Shown here: piece by piece, positions 56,469 through 64,000 of the stretch
Numbering within the stretch: the first letter of the stretch is position 1
How the letters are laid out: each line of letters begins with the position of its first letter
Assembly (NCBI RefSeq): GCF_030439915.1
Contig: NZ_JAQFJG010000007.1
Location: forward strand, 42,857-106,856
Direction: 5' to 3'
Source: Streptococcus sp. SPS1
Lineage (GTDB): Bacteria > Bacillota > Bacilli > Lactobacillales > Streptococcaceae
DNA length: 64,000 bases
The notes under the pieces: model-generated
Seen by the model: only the letters and a program-made list of their open reading frames with translations
Told to the model about the DNA's origin: nothing
Database searches by the model: none
Program-made: the position numbers and the translations under genes

Positions 56469-56587
56469 TAGACAATTCTCATTTTTAAGAATCTTGAAAA
56501 CATTCAATATTTACTTCGTGAAGCTTTTTTCATACTCCTATTCATGATATACTAGGTCAGTATTTTATAAATATGAAGGAGATTTTC

Positions 56588-57913
56588 ATGGCTAAAAAAG
56601 GTGCCCTAACAGGTTTACTCCTGTTTGGAATATTTTTTGGTGCGGGGAACTTGATTTTTCCGCCTTCTCTAGGTGCTCTATCTGGAGAACATTTTCTTCC
56701 TGCCATCGCAGGTTTTGTCTTTTCAGGCGTCGGTATCGCCGTCTTGACTCTTATTATTGGAACGCTAAATCCTAAAGGATATATCTACGAGATTTCAACA
56801 AAGATAGCGCCTTGGTTTGCGACTCTTTACCTCTCAGTTCTTTACTTGTCAATCGGTCCATTCTTTGCTATTCCACGTACTGCTACAACAGCTTACGAAG
56901 TAGGGATTAGCCCCCTTTTGTCGGATGCAAATAAAGGTCTTGGATTGATTGTCTTTACGGTTCTGTATTTTGCGGCAGCCTATTTGATTTCGCTTAATCC
57001 ATCAAAAATCTTAGACCGCATTGGACGTATTTTAACGCCTGTCTTTGCGATTTTGATTGTTATCTTGGTTGTTCTAGGAGCTTTCAAATATGGTGGGACA
57101 AGTCCTCAAGCTGCTTCAGCTGCTTATCAAGCTTCTGCCTTTGGTACAGGTTTCCTAGAAGGTTACAATACCTTGGATGCTCTTGCCTCAGTTGCCTTCA
57201 GTGTAATCGCAGTTCAAACCTTGAAACAACTTGGGTTTTCAAGTAAGAAAGAATACATTTCAACTATTTGGGTGGTTGGTATCGTTGTTGCCCTTGCCTT
57301 CAGCGCTCTTTACATCGGTTTAGGTTTCCTTGGAAATCATTTCCCAGTACCAGCTGAAGCGATGAAGGGTGGAACACCAGGTGTTTACATCTTGTCACAA
57401 GCCACTCAAGAAATCTTTGGCTCAACAGCCCAACTCTTCCTTGCAGCTATGGTTACCGTAACCTGCTTCACAACAACGGTTGGTTTGATTGTGTCAACAG
57501 CTGAGTTCTTTAATGAACGTTTCCCACAAATCAGCTATAAAGTTTATGCGACAGCCTTTACCTTGATTGGATTTGCTATTGCCAATTTAGGTCTTGATGC
57601 GATTATCAAGTACTCCATTCCAGTACTGGTTATTTTGTACCCAATCACGATTGCCATCGTTATGATTGTCATTGTCAACAAATTTGTTGCCCTTTCAAAA
57701 CCAGGTATGCAGTTGACAATTGCTGTTGTTACAGCTATTGCTATTGCAAGCGTACTAGGAAGCTCATTTAAAGTTGAGTTTCTTGCAAACCTTGTCAACG
57801 CTCTTCCTTTTGCCAAGGCATCACTTCCATGGTTAGTACCAGCCGTTGTCGGAATCTTGCTCTCATTGGTTCTACCAAACAAGCAAGAAAGCGATGTTTT
57901 TGAAATGGAATAA
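56588..57913 (+). CDS. brnQ: Branched-chain amino-acid transporter BrnQ (LIVCS family)
   Basis: A 441-aa integral membrane carrier importing Leu, Ile and Val with a cation. About twelve hydrophobic helices are visible; the N-terminus GLLLFGIFFGAGNLIFPPSL is the family signature (about residues 9-28). The start MAKKGAL is placed by the SD 'aaggagattttc'; an in-frame ATG 15 bp upstream contains that SD. It has its own extended -10 (TGATATACT, near 56,545) and terminator. Confidence 0.93.
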   Translation: MAKKGALTGLLLFGIFFGAGNLIFPPSLGALSGEHFLPAIAGFVFSGVGIAVLTLIIGTLNPKGYIYEISTKIAPWFATLYLSVLYLSIGPFFAIPRTATTAYEVGISPLLSDANKGLGLIVFTVLYFAAAYLISLNPSKILDRIGRILTPVFAILIVILVVLGAFKYGGTSPQAASAAYQASAFGTGFLEGYNTLDALASVAFSVIAVQTLKQLGFSSKKEYISTIWVVGIVVALAFSALYIGLGFLGNHFPVPAEAMKGGTPGVYILSQATQEIFGSTAQLFLAAMVTVTCFTTTVGLIVSTAEFFNERFPQISYKVYATAFTLIGFAIANLGLDAIIKYSIPVLVILYPITIAIVMIVIVNKFVALSKPGMQLTIAVVTAIAIASVLGSSFKVEFLANLVNALPFAKASLPWLVPAVVGILLSLVLPNKQESDVFEME

Positions 57914-57918
57914 TCATT

Positions 57919-57957
57919 AAAATCACTCTTGTAGCTAAGTCTACAGGAGTGATTTTC
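57919..57957 (+). terminator. Terminator after brnQ
   Basis: AAAATCACTCTTGTAG / CTACAGGAGTGATTTT stem with one mismatch, followed by C and a T run. Confidence 0.88.
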
Positions 57958-57979
57958 TTTTTTTATCCGATGATAAATG

Positions 57980-57988
57980 TGTTATAAT
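57980..57988 (+). promoter_or_regulatory. Extended -10 promoter of the M42 peptidase operon
   Basis: TGTTATAAT shortly before the SD 'agaggtgaag' of the peptidase gene. Confidence 0.65.
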
Positions 57989-58010
57989 AGGTAGCAAAAG
58001 AGGTGAAGAA

Positions 58011-59048
58011 ATGAATCAAACAGTAGAATATATCAAAGAACTGACAGCTATTGCGTCTCCAACAGGTTTCACTCGGGACATTGCGGACTATTTAGTCAAA
58101 ACTTTAGAAGGTTTTGGTTACCAGCCGGTTCGCACAGCTAAGGGCGGTGTCAATGTGACCATCAAAGGTCAAAATAATGAAGAGCATCGCTATGTGACTG
58201 CCCATGTAGATACGCTGGGTGCTATTGTCCGTGCTGTCAAACCAGCCGGCCGTCTCAAATTGGATCGTATCGGTGGTTTTCCTTGGAACATGATTGAAGG
58301 TGAAAACTGTACCGTTCATGTGGCTAGCACAGGTCAAAAGCTATCAGGCACCATCCTCATCCACCAAACTTCTTGCCATGTCTACAAGGATGCAGGAATT
58401 GTAGAACGTACCCAGGACAATATGGAAGTGCGTTTGGACGCCAAAGTAACCAGTGAAAAAGAAACTCGTGCTCTTGGTATTGAGGTCGGTGATTTTATCA
58501 GCTTTGATCCACGAACCGTCGTGACAGAGACAGGTTTTATCAAGTCTCGTCATTTGGACGATAAGGTCAGTGCAGCGATTTTGCTTAACCTGCTTCGCAT
58601 TTATAAGGAAGAGAAGATTGAATTACCAGTAACAACTCATTTTGCTTTTTCAGTCTTTGAAGAAGTGGGGCATGGGGCTAACTCCAATATTCCTGCTCAG
58701 GTAGTAGAATATCTGGCTGTGGATATGGGAGCTATGGGTGACGACCAGCAAACAGACGAATATACAGTGTCTATTTGTGTCAAGGATGCATCAGGTCCTT
58801 ATCACTATGATTTCCGCCAACACTTGGTTGGATTGGCGAAAGAGCAAGATATTCCATTTAAGTTGGATATCTATCCATTTTATGGTTCGGATGCTTCAGC
58901 AGCCATGTCTGCAGGGGCAGAGGTTAAACATGCTCTTCTAGGTGCTGGTATCGAGTCTAGCCATTCTTATGAGCGTACCCATATTGACTCAGTAGTGGCG
59001 ACTGAGCGTATGGTCGATGCCTATCTCAAGAGCGCATTGGTAGACTAA
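58011..59048 (+). CDS. pepA: M42-family aminopeptidase (PepA glutamyl-aminopeptidase-like)
   Basis: A 345-aa di-metal aminopeptidase. Landmarks: VTAHVDTLGAIV (His/Asp, about residues 62-73), SRHLDDKVSAA (bridging Asp, about residue 182), FSVFEEVGHGAN (catalytic and metal Glu, about residue 213) and the C-terminal ESSHSYERTH (His). Together with PepV and DacB nearby it forms a peptide-breakdown cluster. The next gene starts 1 bp after its stop. Confidence 0.9.
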   Translation: MNQTVEYIKELTAIASPTGFTRDIADYLVKTLEGFGYQPVRTAKGGVNVTIKGQNNEEHRYVTAHVDTLGAIVRAVKPAGRLKLDRIGGFPWNMIEGENCTVHVASTGQKLSGTILIHQTSCHVYKDAGIVERTQDNMEVRLDAKVTSEKETRALGIEVGDFISFDPRTVVTETGFIKSRHLDDKVSAAILLNLLRIYKEEKIELPVTTHFAFSVFEEVGHGANSNIPAQVVEYLAVDMGAMGDDQQTDEYTVSICVKDASGPYHYDFRQHLVGLAKEQDIPFKLDIYPFYGSDASAAMSAGAEVKHALLGAGIESSHSYERTHIDSVVATERMVDAYLKSALVD

Positions 59049-59049
59049 T

Positions 59050-59520
59050 ATGTGCCTAATTTGTCAGAGAATTGACCTCATCAAGAAGGGAGAAAATCCC
59101 TACTTTGTCAAAGAGTTGGAAACAGGCTATCTTGTGATTGGAGACCACCAGTATTTTACAGGCTATAGTCTCTTTCTAGCCAAGGAACACGTTACCGAAT
59201 TGCACCATTTGAAAAAGGAAACTAGAATCCGTTTTCTCGAAGAAATGAGTCTAGTCCAAGAGGCAGTTGCCAAGGCCTTTACTGCTGAGAAAATGAATAT
59301 CGAACTGCTAGGAAATGGCGATGCCCATCTCCACTGGCATCTGTTTCCACGACGGACAGGTGATATGAATGGTCACGGTCTCAATGGACGTGGACCAGTC
59401 TGGTGGGTCCCCTTTGAAGAAATGACAGCAGAAATATACCAAGTAAAAACGGATGAGATTAAAAGATTAGTCAAACGTTTATCGTCAGAAGTAGATAAAC
59501 TATTAGAAATAAAGGAGTAG
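59050..59520 (+). CDS. HIT-family nucleotide hydrolase
   Basis: A 156-aa histidine-triad protein. The triad is GDAHLHWHLFPRR (HxHxH, about residues 96-108). The N-terminal MCLICQRIDLIKKGENP includes a CxxC pair. The family hydrolyses nucleoside phosphoramidates or dinucleotides; the exact substrate is unknown. It is cotranscribed with the peptidase upstream (1-bp gap) and the carboxypeptidase downstream (2-bp gap). Confidence 0.88.
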   Translation: MCLICQRIDLIKKGENPYFVKELETGYLVIGDHQYFTGYSLFLAKEHVTELHHLKKETRIRFLEEMSLVQEAVAKAFTAEKMNIELLGNGDAHLHWHLFPRRTGDMNGHGLNGRGPVWWVPFEEMTAEIYQVKTDEIKRLVKRLSSEVDKLLEIKE

Positions 59521-59522
59521 AA

Positions 59523-60239
59523 ATGAAAAAAAGATACCTTGTCTTGACAGCCTTGCTAGCCTTGAGTCTAGCAGCTTGTTCACAAGAAAAATCAAAAAAT
59601 GAAGATGGAGCAGCTAAGACAGAACAAACAGCTAAAGCTGATGGAACAGTCGGAAGTAAGTCTCAAGGAGCTGCTCAGAAAAAAGCAGAAGTGGTTAATA
59701 AAGGAGACTACTACAGCATCCAAGGGAAATACGATGAAATCATCGTAGCCAATAAACACTACCCATTGTCAAAAGACTACAATCCAGGGGAAAATCCAAC
59801 AGCCAAGGCTGAGTTGCTCAAACTCATCAAAGCAATGCAAGAGGCAGGTTTCCCCATTAGCGACCATTACAGTGGCTTTAGAAGTTATGAAACTCAGACT
59901 AAGCTCTATCAAGATTATGTCAATCAAGATGGGAAAGAAGCTGCCGACCGTTATTCTGCCCGTCCTGGCTATAGCGAGCACCAGACAGGCTTGGCTTTTG
60001 ATGTGATTGGGACAAATGGTGATTTGGTGACAGAAGAAAAAGCGGCCCAATGGCTCTTGGACCATGCGGCTGATTATGGTTTTGTTGTTCGTTATCTCAA
60101 AGGTAAGGAAAAGGAAACAGGCTATATGGCTGAGGAATGGCACCTTCGTTATGTCGGAAAAGAGGCTAAAGAGATTGCAGCTAGTGGCCTCAGTTTGGAA
60201 GAGTATTTCGGCTTTGAAGGTGGAGATTACGTCGATTAA
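59523..60239 (+). CDS. dacB: L,D/D,D-carboxypeptidase lipoprotein (LdcB/DacB, VanY family)
   Basis: A 238-aa surface lipoprotein that trims peptidoglycan stem peptides. The signal peptide ends in a lipobox (LSLAAC, Cys about residue 19). A Lys/Ala/Glu-rich linker leads to a VanY domain with SDHYSGFRSYETQTKLYQ (about residues 117-134), the zinc and catalytic set SARPGYSEHQTGLAFDV (about residues 147-163) and EEWHLRYVG (about residue 203). In pneumococcus DacB acts as an L,D-carboxypeptidase after the D,D-enzyme DacA. SD 'aaaggagtag'. Confidence 0.92.
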   Translation: MKKRYLVLTALLALSLAACSQEKSKNEDGAAKTEQTAKADGTVGSKSQGAAQKKAEVVNKGDYYSIQGKYDEIIVANKHYPLSKDYNPGENPTAKAELLKLIKAMQEAGFPISDHYSGFRSYETQTKLYQDYVNQDGKEAADRYSARPGYSEHQTGLAFDVIGTNGDLVTEEKAAQWLLDHAADYGFVVRYLKGKEKETGYMAEEWHLRYVGKEAKEIAASGLSLEEYFGFEGGDYVD

Positions 60240-60255
60240 AAAATAAACTTTTCTC

Positions 60256-60283
60256 TTGCAATTCCAGATAAATAGTGTATAAT
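60256..60283 (+). promoter_or_regulatory. rplK-rplA promoter
   Basis: TTGCAA 60256-60261, 16-bp spacer, TATAAT 60278-60283 with a TG directly before it. Confidence 0.75.
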
Positions 60284-60306
60284 AGATGGGTATGTGAAAA
60301 ACATAC

Positions 60307-60347
60307 TTGTGGGAGGTAAAAATCTCTAATTACCGCCAAAACCACAA
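60307..60347 (+). promoter_or_regulatory. Ribosomal protein L1 leader (autoregulatory site) before rplK
   Basis: RNA form: outer stem TTGTGG / CCACAA, GA next to it, inner stem GGTAA / TTACC, and a 7-nt bulge GCCAAAA on the 3' side. This GUGGGAGG-type architecture mimics the L1 site in 23S rRNA and is typical of L11-L1 operon leaders in Firmicutes. Excess L1 would bind and lower translation. Confidence 0.7.
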
Positions 60348-60361
60348 AGGAGGATTTAAAA

Positions 60362-60787
60362 ATGGCTAAAAAAGTCGAAAAACTTGTAAAATTGCAAATC
60401 CCTGCTGGTAAAGCTACACCAGCTCCACCGGTTGGACCTGCTCTTGGTCAAGCTGGTATCAACATCATGGGATTCACAAAAGAGTTCAACGCTCGTACAG
60501 CTGACCAAGCTGGTATGATCATTCCAGTTGTTATCTCAGTTTACGAAGATAAATCATTTACTTTCATCACTAAAACACCACCAGCTGCTGTTCTTTTGAA
60601 AAAAGCTGCAGGTGTTGAAAAAGGATCAGGTACACCTAACAAAACTAAAGTTGCTACAGTTACTCGTGCACAAGTACAAGAAATTGCAGAAACTAAGATG
60701 CCAGATTTGAACGCAGCAAACGTAGAGTCTGCAATGCGTATGATCGAAGGTACTGCTCGTTCTATGGGATTCACTGTTGTTGACTAA
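60362..60787 (+). CDS. rplK: 50S ribosomal protein L11
   Basis: A 141-aa protein that forms part of the GTPase-associated centre of the 50S subunit. The [20 protein letters not shown]-terminal motif (about residues 16-34) and the rRNA-binding C-terminus ([18 protein letters not shown] [20 protein letters not shown]) are canonical. SD 'aaaggaggattt'. It heads the operon with rplA, after an L1-type leader. Confidence 0.98.
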   Translation: MAKKVEKLVKLQIPAGKATPAPPVGPALGQAGINIMGFTKEFNARTADQAGMIIPVVISVYEDKSFTFITKTPPAAVLLKKAAGVEKGSGTPNKTKVATVTRAQVQEIAETKMPDLNAANVESAMRMIEGTARSMGFTVVD

Positions 60788-60813
60788 TCAATAACACAGT
60801 AGAAAATCTCACA

Positions 60814-60913
60814 GCAGTCTATTAGTTGCTTTTCATACTAGGCAAGTGACTGATGCTTGTACTTGGGTACAGCAAGGGAACTTAACGACGTAGGAAAAGA
60901 ATCTAATAGACTG
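60814..60913 (+). repeat. Long imperfect hairpin element between rplK and rplA
   Basis: Perfect terminal arms CAGTCTATTAG / CTAATAGACTG, then CTTTTCATAC / GTAGGAAAAG (one mismatch) and an apical stem around TTGTAC...GTACAG. About 100 bp, with no ORF. The shape suggests a small miniature inverted-repeat insertion or a processing hairpin; I could not match it to RUP or BOX with confidence, though 'tgtacttgggtacagcaagg' is slightly BOX-like. Confidence 0.55.
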
Positions 60914-60948
60914 ATAACCCGCAAGACTTCATCATTTCGAGGAGTGAC

Positions 60949-60975
60949 GTGGGAGATGAAAATCGATTGAACCAC
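60949..60975 (+). promoter_or_regulatory. Second L1-like site, before rplA
   Basis: GTGG (60949-60952), GA, GAT / ATC short stem with GAAA loop, 7-nt bulge GATTGAA, CCAC (60972-60975). It has the same order and spacing as the site ahead of rplK. The SD of rplA (aaggag) follows within 5 bases. Confidence 0.5.
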
Positions 60976-60993
60976 TTACAAGGAGAATAGAAA

Positions 60994-61683
60994 ATGGCTA
61001 AAAAAAGCAAACAACTTCGTGCTGCTCTTGAGAAAATCGACAGCACAAAAGCATACAGCGTAGAAGAAGCTGTAGCACTTGCAAAAGAAACTAACTTTGC
61101 AAAATTTGATGCAACTGTAGAAGTTGCTTACAACTTGAACATCGACGTTAAAAAAGCTGACCAACAAATCCGTGGAGCAATGGTATTGCCAAACGGTACT
61201 GGTAAAACTTCACGCGTTCTTGTTTTCGCACGTGGTGCAAAAGCTGAAGAAGCAAAAGCTGCTGGTGCAGACTTTGTTGGTGAAGATGACCTTGTTGCTA
61301 AAATCAACGATGGTTGGTTGGACTTCGACGTAGTTATCGCTACACCTGATATGATGGCTCTTGTTGGACGTCTTGGACGTGTCCTTGGACCACGTAACTT
61401 GATGCCAAACCCTAAAACTGGTACTGTGACAATGGATGTTGCTAAAGCAGTTGAAGAGTCTAAAGGTGGTAAAATCACTTACCGTGCTGACCGTGCAGGT
61501 AACGTTCAAGCTATCATCGGTAAAGTATCATTTGAAGCTGAAAAATTGGTTGAAAACTTCAAAGCTTTCAACGAAACAATCCAAAAAGCAAAACCAGCTA
61601 CAGCTAAAGGAACTTACGTAACAAACTTGACTATCACAACTACTCAAGGTGTTGGTATCAAAGTTGACGTAAACTCACTTTAA
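60994..61683 (+). CDS. rplA: 50S ribosomal protein L1
   Basis: A 229-aa protein of the L1 stalk of the 50S subunit, also a translational repressor of its own operon. It is canonical in length with [14 protein letters not shown] (about residues 130-143) and [20 protein letters not shown] near residue 30. SD 'caaggagaatag'. A terminator follows. Confidence 0.98.
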
Positions 61684-61703
61684 TCAGTAGTTTATAAAAG
61701 AGG

Positions 61704-61727
61704 ACGAGTACGAAAGTGCTCGTTTTT
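61704..61727 (+). terminator. Terminator after rplA
   Basis: ACGAGTAC / GTGCTCGT stem (one wobble) with a GAAA tetraloop, then TTTTT. Confidence 0.88.
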
Positions 61728-61860
61728 GTATGTAAGTTATAGTCTCTATAAAATGGTCATCTTATTTGGCTTATAGGGTGAGTAGCAAATGAAATACGAA
61801 TTATTTTCGTGCCCAAGCAACCCAATGAAACCAATACTTTAGGGATAGTGCTAAAATAAA

Positions 61861-61999
61861 AATCGCCACCATGAAGTCCCATGAAATAAGGATTTTTTGG
61901 TGTCGATTTTGTTTATTTTGTAATTTTACGGCTAAAAAATAGTGGAAATTCCTGTATAATATAGTTGTTTTAAAAAAATATTCAAGGAGGGATTTCCAC
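61861..61999 (+). promoter_or_regulatory. Leader of the decayed insertion sequence
   Basis: This is the gene-free stretch after rplA. It holds an inverted repeat AAATCGCCACC (61861-61871) / GGTGTCGATTT (61900-61910), a promoter -10 TG-TATAAT (61955-61960), and GTGGAAAT (61942-61949) pairing with ATTTCCAC (61992-61999) around the SD 'aaggagg'. The last hairpin could hide the SD in read-through transcripts, a common control in insertion sequences. Confidence 0.45.
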
Positions 62000-63214
62000 A
62001 TGAAAATTGTAACACAAACGAGCCTTTTTAGTGAAGAAGAAATTTAGGAGAATTAGAAAAATTAGTACAAATAATATCAGTATTACCAGCAGAAAAGTTA
62101 TTAAAAAAATTAGATGAAGAGCGAGCAAATGGTAGAAATGATTATCCAGTTGTATGTAGCGATTACTTCTTGCAAAAAATGTTTTCCAACATACAACGAT
62201 TGAAAGTTTATTACGAGAATGTCGAAGAAATAGCCAATTAAGACAATTATGTGGACTTAAATCTCACTATATTTCTATGAATCATACTAATAGTCATGTT
62301 TGTATAGTACCAAGTTCTGCTGCGATGTCTCGTTTTATAAAAAAATTAAAGGAACATCAAGAAGACTTGACAGAGATGATGGTGATTTTAGAAAAGAAGT
62401 ATCCGTTAATGGGAAAATTATTCAAAGCTACGCCAATAAAGTATCTACTAAAGAACCAGATGGCAGAAGAGAAACGCAGGCTGATACGACCGCAAAAAAT
62501 TATTATTCAAATAACGGAACTAAAACTACGAAGTATTATTTTGGTTTCTGAGTTCATTTATTAGCAGATGTAAATTATGAACTACTGATAGCTTTTAAAG
62601 TGACTCCAGCAAGTAAAGGAGAACGTGAAGTCGCTGAAGAAATTCTTACAGAATCAGAATTACTATTGAAGGATACAAAGGCAGTGATGGCAGATAAAGG
62701 GCATGATAGTGTTGAATTTTGAAAATTCATCGAAGAACAAGGATTGATTGCGATTATCCCTCCAAGACATATGTGGAAAGATGAAGAAAGCCGCCAATAT
62801 AAAGATACAGCCCTTTATTATAATCAAGATGGGCAAGTCTTCTATCGAACAGAAGATTATGAAATGATTGAATTAGTGTACAAAGGTTATGATCAATCGA
62901 CAGATTCATTGCGTTACGGATTCCATCCAAAATATAATAATCAAATTTTTAGAATTAATCGTTCAGAAGATATTCGCATCTTCCCTAAAGTATCACAACA
63001 ATCACATAAATTTGAGAGACTTTACAATAAGAGAAGTGCCATAGAAAGAATTAATGGTCGGTTAGATAGAGACTTTATGTTTAAGAATCATACGATAAGA
63101 GGGTTAGAAAAAGTAACTTTATATGTCTCAATGGCTTGTTTATGTACATTAGGATTTGCTTATTCAAAAGTAAAAAAACAAGAAACAAAGCATTTGAGTA
63201 GTTGGGTTGCTTAA
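62000..63214 (+). pseudogene. Decayed DDE transposase (IS4/IS5-superfamily-like)
   Basis: The ATG at 62000 opens MKIVTQTSLFSEEE and stops at 62045. The remainder is recognisable in shifting frames: LGELEKLVQIISVLPAEKL, then a shift near 62,170-62,190 into SLLRECRRNSQLRQL, another near 62,380 into DFRKEVSVNGKII, in-frame stops TGA 62549-62551 and TGA 62720-62722, then a long intact C-terminus (IIPPRHMWKDEESRQY ... RSAIERINGRLDRDFM). The ADTTAKNYYSNNGTKTTKYY and VMADKGHDS segments look like DDE catalytic blocks. At least three frameshifts and two stops make it non-functional. The exact IS family is uncertain. Confidence 0.8.
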
Positions 63215-63410
63215 ATAGTTGTCCCATTTAAAAAAATGACGAAATTTCAAGGGGGATGGTCTGCCCTTTTTTAGGAACTGAGGTTGTCATTGAATAATTA
63301 CGTCTAAAAATGAAAAGAAAATTTACATTTTAAAATAGATTCTTTTATTTCTGAAATAGATTTTTGTTTTCAAAATTTATGATATCGCTATTTTCGCTAA
63401 AAAAACTCTA

Positions 63411-63630
63411 AGCAGGCAGAGCCTGCTAACTCATGACAGAAAAAGAAGTTTAGCTTATAATGAAGATGAACAATACAAATCCGTGGTGTCTAATAGGGCT
63501 TTTCCTAGCCTGTTAAAAAAACTGGATGAACAAGAGTCATGAGATAACTCGAATATGCCTTGAGCATGAAAATAAAATTACTAGTAGCCTCTTGTTCTAT
63601 TGTTCAAATAGTTAACAGGAGGTTTTTATA
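63411..63630 (+). ncRNA. Non-coding left end of an IS110-family element: candidate bridge RNA
   Basis: This gene-free stretch precedes an IS110-type transposase. It holds a hairpin AGCAGGC / GCCTGCT (63411-63427), a promoter-like ATGACA ... TATAAT (63433-63438, 63456-63461, 17-bp spacer), and a stem GAACAAGAG (63528-63536) / CTCTTGTTC (63589-63597) enclosing a large loop with TCATG / CATGA. IS110 elements carry their bridge RNA in this position. RNA ends and loops are not established from one sequence. The 196 bp before it (63215-63410) are AT-rich with one short hairpin near 63,250-63,270 and no gene. Confidence 0.5.
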
Positions 63631-64000
63631 ATGGAAGTCATGATTGAAACGTGTTGTGGTATTGATGTCCACCAAAAATCCATTGTTTGTTGTATTCTAG
63701 ATGGTCCACTAGATACTAATAAGCCAAAGAAAATTCAGAAGAAATTTGGGACAACTACTGTAGCTCTTCACAATGCCTTAGATTGGTTGGTGGAAAACCA
63801 TGTCACACATGTCTTTTTTGAAAGTACTGGGCAATATTGGCTCCCTCTCTTTAATATCTTTTCAGATTCTAATCTCGTCTTGGTACTTGCCAATCCTCAA
63901 CATATCAAGAATGTGCCTGGTCGAAAAACAGACATGAAAGATGCCGAATGGATTGCTCAACTCGGCCGTTGCGGACTAATTGAACCTTCCTATATCCCTG
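63631..64000 (+). mobile_element. IS110-family transposase, 3' end cut by window
   Basis: An open frame of 123 codons to the window end, starting MEVMIETCCGIDVHQKS behind 'acaggagg'. It shows the N-terminal DEDD (RuvC-like) transposase of IS110: GIDVHQKSIVCCIL (first Asp), VFFESTGQYWLPL (Glu) and the GRKTDMKDAEWIAQL block (Asp pair). The serine-containing C-terminal domain lies outside the window. No disruption is seen in the visible part, so the element may be active. Confidence 0.88.

Noticed and set aside
61801..62001. 66-aa minus-strand frame upstream of the decayed IS
   Set aside because: It lies over the IS promoter and inverted repeats and has no SD or recognisable domain.

Overview
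The window is a chromosomal segment of a Mitis-group streptococcus, either Streptococcus pneumoniae or a close relative such as S. mitis or S. pseudopneumoniae. The reasons are two complete-looking BOX repeats plus one lacking its middle module, a murM-murN pair, an StkP C-terminus with PASTA repeats, a DacB/LdcB-type carboxypeptidase, a NOX-like flavocytochrome, many extended -10 (TGn-TATAAT) promoters and overall low GC. From memory, pneumococcal gene blocks that lie apart in TIGR4 (stkP-mva-scr, metEF-pnp-cysS, msmK, and the recJ-to-rplA run) are joined here, so this is probably not a TIGR4-like gene order.

Layout: 1-11.3 kb is core metabolism: the end of stkP, a split ThrE-type exporter, a small secreted protein, the mevalonate genes mvaS-mvaA, the divergent sucrose regulon scrBR / scrA-scrK, and a VTT-family membrane protein. 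11.4-23.5 kb is a defence island. A type I restriction-modification system (hsdR, hsdS, hsdM) is split by AT-rich cargo: a 910-aa SF1 helicase of unknown role, then a two-gene CBASS-like module (a membrane-anchored NUDIX-like effector and a CD-NTase with a C-terminal sensor domain). Broken remnants flank the cargo: a DUF6261-like pseudogene and an orphan hsdS 3' end. 23.6-35.2 kb holds two small genes, metE-metF behind a perfect MtaR/CmbR-type palindrome, an ~860-bp non-coding leader with four tandem covarying RNA structures ahead of pnp, then cysE, a double GNAT protein, cysS, mrnC and a PucR/CdaR-like gene. 35.3-40.8 kb holds msmK, the NOX-like reductase and an amino-acid ABC transporter.

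41-61.7 kb is housekeeping: recJ, rnjB, an esterase, murMN, a nonsense-broken matrixin, uvrC, a phosphoesterase, a lipoprotein, a nitroreductase, pepV, a uracil-DNA glycosylase-like gene, a rhodanese, brnQ, a pepA-like M42 peptidase, a HIT protein, ldcB/dacB and rplK-rplA. 61.7-64 kb holds mobile DNA: a decayed DDE insertion sequence, then the start of an IS110-family element whose upstream non-coding end is a candidate bridge-RNA locus.

The most notable items are the CBASS-like module nested inside the hsd locus, the covarying tandem RNA repeats before pnp, a likely duplicated L1-binding site (before rplK and again before rplA), the 42-bp tandem repeats behind hsdR, and the IS110 non-coding end. 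No tRNA, rRNA or CRISPR array was seen.
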